From positions 62,001 through 126,000 of the forward strand of contig NZ_CAJRAF010000002.1 in the NCBI RefSeq assembly GCF_907164905.1: a stretch of 64,000 nt of DNA, read 5' to 3'. The DNA is from Dyadobacter sp. CECT 9275. Lineage in GTDB: Bacteria; Bacteroidota; Bacteroidia; Cytophagales; Spirosomataceae. The position numbers and the translations under genes were made by a program. Positions 59,840-64,000 of this stretch are shown here, piece by piece. The notes under the pieces are model-generated. The model had not been told where the DNA came from, ran no database searches, and worked only from the letters and a program-made list of their open reading frames with translations. Numbering within the stretch: the stretch's first letter is position 1; each line of letters starts with the position of its first letter.

Positions 59840-62800
59840 TTAGAAATTTACTTTAAGACCTGCAGAAAACGTTCTTGGCACAGGGTACGACTCATCGTCG
59901 TTGTTCAGCTCAGTTCCGCCGCGTACACCTGCATCAGGGTTGTTTCCCGGGTATTTGGTAACCAGCAACAGGTTAGCTGCATTTACAAAGATCCGGGCAT
60001 CGGACAAAATTCCGTTGATTTTGGGGAGTGTATAACCTATGGTTACGTTTTTGATCCACATGTGTGTTCCATCATAAACATAACGTTCACTACTTTCACG
60101 AGACCATTTGAAGTTATCGGTTCCGCCCTGCGAGTGCTTGTCATTGGGGTTCGGGCCAGGGTTGCTTGGCGACATCCACCGGTCTTTTGCCTTTTCCAAC
60201 ACGTTGAAAACACCGTCCATATTCATGGTTGATGCCTCGATATTCCGGTATACATCAAATTTATAAGCCCCCATCAGCAGGACACTCACGTCAAACCTTT
60301 TGTAATCGGCACCCACGGTCCATCCCCAGTTGAACTTAGGATTAGGATTTCCAATTTCGGTCATATCCTTCGTGTCGTATGAAACGATGCCATCAGGCCC
60401 GCCGTCCGGCGCGCCGTGCAAATCAGCAAATTTCATAGAGCCCGGTATGGCACCATCCTGGAATGGGGCGGCCTGGATCTCTTCTTTTGTGTTGAAAATG
60501 CCCAGTTTCCTGTATCCGAAGATCATCCCGATCGGGCGTCCCACTTTTTGGATGTTATAACCGCCGTATTGGCTCCCTTGCAGGATAAAGTCATTTTGTC
60601 CTTTGATCGCCAATATTTTGTTACGGTTGAAGGTAATGTTGGCATTGGTTCTTAAATTAACCTGACCCAATTTAAGCCTGTAGCTTACAGCTAGTTCCAC
60701 CCCTTTATTCTGAACTTTTCCTAAGTTTTTCAAAGTGGAGGTAAAACCGGAAACCGCGGGTATGTTGTAGCCGAGCAGCATGTCATCTGTAATTTTCTTG
60801 TAGTATTCAACTGTGAAAACCAATTGGTTGTTGAATGTTGCAAGATCAAGGCCTATGTCCAGCTGGTTAGATTTTTCCCAGGTAAGTTCCGAATTGGCAA
60901 AACGGGTAACCGTTTTACCGGACGCCAGTGTATTGTTGAATACATAATTGTTCAAACCCAGGAATGCAAGGCTGGCATAGTTGCCGTCGTCACCGGCATT
61001 TTGTCCCACACCAAAGTTGTTGTTGGCTGTAACGTTGTAGGTGTTGTTACCAGTCATCCCCCAGCTTCCTCGTAGTTTCAGGTCGGTCAGCCATTGAGCT
61101 TTCGGGATAAAGGCTTCTTCTGAAAGGCGCCATCCGACAGAGGCCGCCGGGAAATTTCCAAATTTATGCCCCTCACTGAATCTTGAGCTTCCTTCGCGGC
61201 GCATGGATGCCGAGAAGAGGTACTTATCTTTAAAGGAATAGTTAACCCTGGCAATGTAAGCCAGCATGGTCCACCTTCTTTCCATGGAATTGGAAGAACG
61301 TATGGTGGCATTTCCCAGAAAGGGAGCAAGGTCGTCGGGGAAGGTATTACCACTTCCGTACAACCCTTTCACGGTTTCCTGTTGTGCGCTATATCCCAGC
61401 ATTGCGTCAAAGTGATGGCTTTCTCCCAAATTTGGCATATAGGTAAGTACCTGATCAGCAGCATAGTTTTTTAACTCTTCCGAATCGTCCCTTTCGGTTG
61501 CAATTCGCGGAGGCGCACCGTTGGTACCCGTCTGAACCGGAAGTCCGATGGTCGATGGAATGTACTCTTTGTAGGTATTATAGTTAATCTTGGCGTTAAC
61601 AGAAGATCTGAATTTAAGGCCTTTGGCGATGTTAAGTTCGATATACCCGTTTGCCAGGACATCAGCTATGTTCCGGTTTCTCTTGATATTTTTTAACATG
61701 AACAACGGGTTGGGAAAGCCGAATATATCTCCCACTCCATTGTAGTAGGGAATCAGGTCTCCGTTTGCGTCATAAGCCGGATACCGGGGATCACTGATGA
61801 GCGTGAGCCCTACCTGGGCATTACGTCCGTCCGTACTGGCCAGGCTCGACCTGGAATAACTTCCCACCACATTCATACCCATGGAGATAACCTTGTTTAC
61901 GTCCCCTGAAAGGTTGGTCCGGACAGAAGCACGGTCGTAACCGGTATATTTCAGCGCACCGTCTTCTTTGTAATAACCTACTGACACAACCGATTTGATT
62001 GGGCCCTTGCCGGATGACAAGGTCACATTGATATCCTTGTAAGGGGCATTGTTGTGAAGGATCAGGTCAAACCAGTTGGTGGAGTATTTGGTAGCCGACG
62101 GATCGCGGAAATCAATGGGTATCTCTTCCTCCGTAGGTTGTTTGGAATTCTTAAGGACATACCGCCCGATAAACACCTCTCTTTTAAACTGAGCGAAATC
62201 TTTTCCGTTCAATACCTTTGTTTTTCTCGATTCCGGAACATTTTGAAAGCCATAATCAATGGAAACATTGAGGCTTGTCTTACCTTCCTTGGCGGATTTT
62301 GTGGTGATCAGTACCACACCGTTTGATCCTCTGGCACCATAGATGGCAGTGGAAGCGGCGTCTTTAAGAACAGATATGGTTTCAATGTCATTGGGATTCA
62401 AATTTTGCCCCACCGACGTCCCTACCGGAAAACCGTCTATTACATACAATGGATCACTGCCTGCTCCAAGCGAACTGATACCCCGTACTTTAATATCAAA
62501 TGATTGCCCTGGCGTACCGCTCTTTTGCTTGATGATCACTCCAGGAGCCTGGCCCTGTAACATACGGGTAACGTTGGATTTGGGAACCTCACCAATATCT
62601 TCCATGCTGATTACCGACACAGCAGACGTAATATCACGCTTGCGCTGGGTACCATATCCTACAACCACCACTTCTTCAAGCGCCTTGTTGTCAACGGCTA
62701 ACGTAACATCTAACGTTGTTTGATTTCCTAACGTCACTTCTTTAGGTAGATAACCTACGAAGGAAAATACGAGCACACGGTTGCCCGACTCAGGCACACT

Positions 62801-63064
62801 GAGGCTATAACCACCGGACTCATCCGTTACCGTTCCTGTGCCGGTACCTTTCAGAATAATGCTTACACCTGGGAGGCCAGCTCCTGAGTCGTCGGTTACT
62901 TTTCCCTTAATAGGCTGTTCGGCCGCTAGGGTACCTGCGGGTAGTACAGTCGCACTGGCTGCGCCAGCAAAAGGAGCTAATAAAATTCCTGCCAGCAAAG
63001 GATACAGGAACGCGCTCCTGAATATCCCCCGACCGACAGATTTGGAAAGTCGAAATTTATACAT
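59840..63064 (-). CDS. SusC/RagA family TonB-linked outer-membrane transporter
   Basis: A 1074-residue TonB-dependent barrel. After a signal peptide comes a carboxypeptidase-like regulatory domain (about 50-135: I-K-G-K-V-T-D-D-S-G-A-G-L-P-G-V-S-I-I-L-K-G-T), then the TonB box region E-E-V-V-V-V-G-Y-G, the plug (L-Q-G-Q-A-P-G-V, V-R-G-I-S-S-L, Y-V-I-D-G-F-P, I-Y-G-A-R-G-S-N-G-V-V-L-I-T-T), and a beta-barrel that ends R-T-F-S-A-G-L-K-V-N-F. Followed by SusD two bases later. First gene of the leftward cluster; imports a large ligand with TonB energy. Confidence 0.95.
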   Translation of the reverse strand: MYKFRLSKSVGRGIFRSAFLYPLLAGILLAPFAGAASATVLPAGTLAAEQPIKGKVTDDSGAGLPGVSIILKGTGTGTVTDESGGYSLSVPESGNRVLVFSFVGYLPKEVTLGNQTTLDVTLAVDNKALEEVVVVGYGTQRKRDITSAVSVISMEDIGEVPKSNVTRMLQGQAPGVIIKQKSGTPGQSFDIKVRGISSLGAGSDPLYVIDGFPVGTSVGQNLNPNDIETISVLKDAASTAIYGARGSNGVVLITTKSAKEGKTSLNVSIDYGFQNVPESRKTKVLNGKDFAQFKREVFIGRYVLKNSKQPTEEEIPIDFRDPSATKYSTNWFDLILHNNAPYKDINVTLSSGKGPIKSVVSVGYYKEDGALKYTGYDRASVRTNLSGDVNKVISMGMNVVGSYSRSSLASTDGRNAQVGLTLISDPRYPAYDANGDLIPYYNGVGDIFGFPNPLFMLKNIKRNRNIADVLANGYIELNIAKGLKFRSSVNAKINYNTYKEYIPSTIGLPVQTGTNGAPPRIATERDDSEELKNYAADQVLTYMPNLGESHHFDAMLGYSAQQETVKGLYGSGNTFPDDLAPFLGNATIRSSNSMERRWTMLAYIARVNYSFKDKYLFSASMRREGSSRFSEGHKFGNFPAASVGWRLSEEAFIPKAQWLTDLKLRGSWGMTGNNTYNVTANNNFGVGQNAGDDGNYASLAFLGLNNYVFNNTLASGKTVTRFANSELTWEKSNQLDIGLDLATFNNQLVFTVEYYKKITDDMLLGYNIPAVSGFTSTLKNLGKVQNKGVELAVSYRLKLGQVNLRTNANITFNRNKILAIKGQNDFILQGSQYGGYNIQKVGRPIGMIFGYRKLGIFNTKEEIQAAPFQDGAIPGSMKFADLHGAPDGGPDGIVSYDTKDMTEIGNPNPKFNWGWTVGADYKRFDVSVLLMGAYKFDVYRNIEASTMNMDGVFNVLEKAKDRWMSPSNPGPNPNDKHSQGGTDNFKWSRESSERYVYDGTHMWIKNVTIGYTLPKINGILSDARIFVNAANLLLVTKYPGNNPDAGVRGGTELNNDDESYPVPRTFSAGLKVNF

Positions 63065-63651
63065 ATGATTTTGTTATTTAGTTGAAAGAAATTCAAACAA
63101 CTGGGTGAATAGTTACCAGAAGTACTCATACTCCGTGGCAAGCCTTTTTCTTCCGTTGGGAATAAAGGCCGGGGTCAGGAACGGTTCAGGCTGAATTTTA
63201 TCATAGGCGGTTAGTTAGGTTTAAAATTGAACTGGTATTAATGGAATGAAACAGGTGTCAGGAACGATGTTAGAGAGAAGCTTTTATGATGAGATCCGCA
63301 ATAAAAAATAGCTGAATGACGACGGTGTAGATAGTATAATCTGATTTTAGCATTGAATAATTATATTATCGACTGGTTTATATTGTTTATATTATATTTC
63401 TAATGAAAATAATTTTGTTTTTTACAATGCTAAATTTAATTGTTTGTATCACTGTCCTGCACTGTCTGGTATAGCGGGTACGGTAACGGAAAAGTTTGAA
63501 CGCGGCCGAACCCCCGGAAGAAAGATATCGGCAAACGTTATAAGTATACGTTGGTTACCTGATAATAAATTTTACACTGAATGGAATATCATTTAATTTA
63601 ATACAATAACTTTATGAGTTCCAGCTTGTTCTAAAGCGGTTTTATGAGACT
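63065..63651. other. Divergent upstream region of the SusC cluster
   Basis: 587 AT-rich bases between the leftward SusC gene and the rightward partial gene. It must carry promoters for both, but I see no exact TAnnTTTG box well placed for SusC, no hairpin and no gene. Confidence 0.4.
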
Positions 63652-64000
63652 ATGTTCAAATATATATCCGGAATAGTTCTTGTTCTCTTCTGCCTCGTGC
63701 AGGCTTCTGCAAATCATATGGTTGGCGGGGAAATACAAATGCATCGTACAGGCTCTGCAAATTTCGAAATCAAGCTGATCCAGTTTTGGGAAAGGAAGAA
63801 TCTGGTTAATCCAACGCCATCCACTGCTGGTAACCGTGATGTTACGGTAGATTTATATATATATCGTAAGAGAGATAACAAATTGATGGACAAGGTTGTA
63901 GCCAGGTACAGATCAACCAAAAGCATCGAATACCAGAATAAAGCCTGTGCCACTTATCGTTCCATGGAAACATTAATTGGTGTATACACGGGTATCGTAT
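63652..64000 (+). CDS. Exported protein, probable gliding-motility/T9SS type (3' cut by window edge)
   Basis: The frame opens at ATG 63652 and runs to the window end, giving 116 residues. A signal peptide (I-V-L-V-L-F-C-L-V-Q-A-S-A) is followed at once by N-H-M-V-G-G-E-I-Q-M-H, matching the N-H-x-x-G-G-E start of large Bacteroidota secreted proteins that end in a gliding-motility-associated C-terminal domain. The rest of the visible part has alternating beta character (V-T-V-D-L-Y-I-Y-R-K-R-D). The C-terminus, which would prove the class, is outside the window. Confidence 0.65.
   Translation, partial: MFKYISGIVLVLFCLVQASANHMVGGEIQMHRTGSANFEIKLIQFWERKNLVNPTPSTAGNRDVTVDLYIYRKRDNKLMDKVVARYRSTKSIEYQNKACATYRSMETLIGVYTGIV

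Noticed and set aside
63714..63953. 79-codon minus-strand frame at the right edge
   Set aside because: Shadow of the plus-strand gene that has a signal peptide and the N-H-x-x-G-G-E motif.

Overview
The window reads as chromosomal DNA of a Bacteroidota bacterium of the order Cytophagales, most likely Dyadobacter or a close Spirosomataceae relative (inference). The grounds are a SusC/SusD pair, Bacteroidota -7 boxes (TAnnTTTG), LytS/LytTR two-component pairs, the CbpA/CbpM pair, DUF349, CHRD and YfaP-like lipoproteins, and a periplasmic set of planctomycete-type proteins (DUF1549/DUF1553, DUF1501, PVC-type heme dehydrogenase) known from Cytophagales. No sequence search was possible.

Left part, about 1-11,960: accessory and mosaic. 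An AT-rich partial gene of unknown function is followed by a visibly GC-richer block: Zn alcohol dehydrogenase plus AraC regulator; an atypical SDR and a DoxX protein divergent from an HxlR regulator across a multi-half-site operator; and a LytS/LytTR pair with a small Spy/DUF4890-like protein. An intact IS21-type element (about 7,489-10,099) truncates a lipoprotein alpha/beta hydrolase and abuts a fragment of an unrelated gene, which suggests a deletion or rearrangement. A CTnDOT-like tyrosine recombinase then lies beside the 3' end of two tandem identical tRNA-Lys(TTT) genes. Together this looks like one end of a tRNA-anchored genomic island whose other end is outside the window.

Middle, about 12,200-41,700: ordinary chromosome. 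It carries a BatE-like TPR/SH3 protein, a CHRD lipoprotein, a DEAD-box helicase, a leftward stress group (DnaJ-type CbpA, CbpM, OmpR-type two-component system, Usp-like protein, bestrophin-like channel), a Gfo/Idh/MocA oxidoreductase, a 37-residue lysine-rich protein, miaA, citrate synthase, pdxH, a five-repeat DUF349 protein, tRNA-Thr(TGT), a fused trehalose-phosphate synthase/phosphatase, a four-gene set fit for D-amino-acid uptake and deamination (GntP/DsdX-like permease, RidA, D-serine dehydratase/D-threonine aldolase-like enzyme, M19 dipeptidase), gyrA, and a TPR protein.

41,750-48,100: a small accessory islet. An S41 peptidase is flanked by two diverged direct repeats that each encode a resolvase-like HTH tail. 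Next come an ABC exporter (ATPase and ABC-2 permease) and a divergent LytS/LytTR pair.

48,120-63,070: a 15-kb leftward cluster of SusC, SusD, DUF2231/heme/DUF1549/DUF1553 protein, DUF1501 protein, PVC-type dehydrogenase/cytochrome c, ThuA protein and two tandem Tat-exported TIM-barrel isomerase-like proteins. Terminator-like hairpins split it into modules. It has no recognisable glycoside hydrolase, lyase or local regulator, so it looks like a non-hydrolytic, redox-type outer-membrane uptake and processing locus. It is the best candidate here for an undescribed system. The right edge holds the start of a probable T9SS/gliding-motility-type secreted protein.
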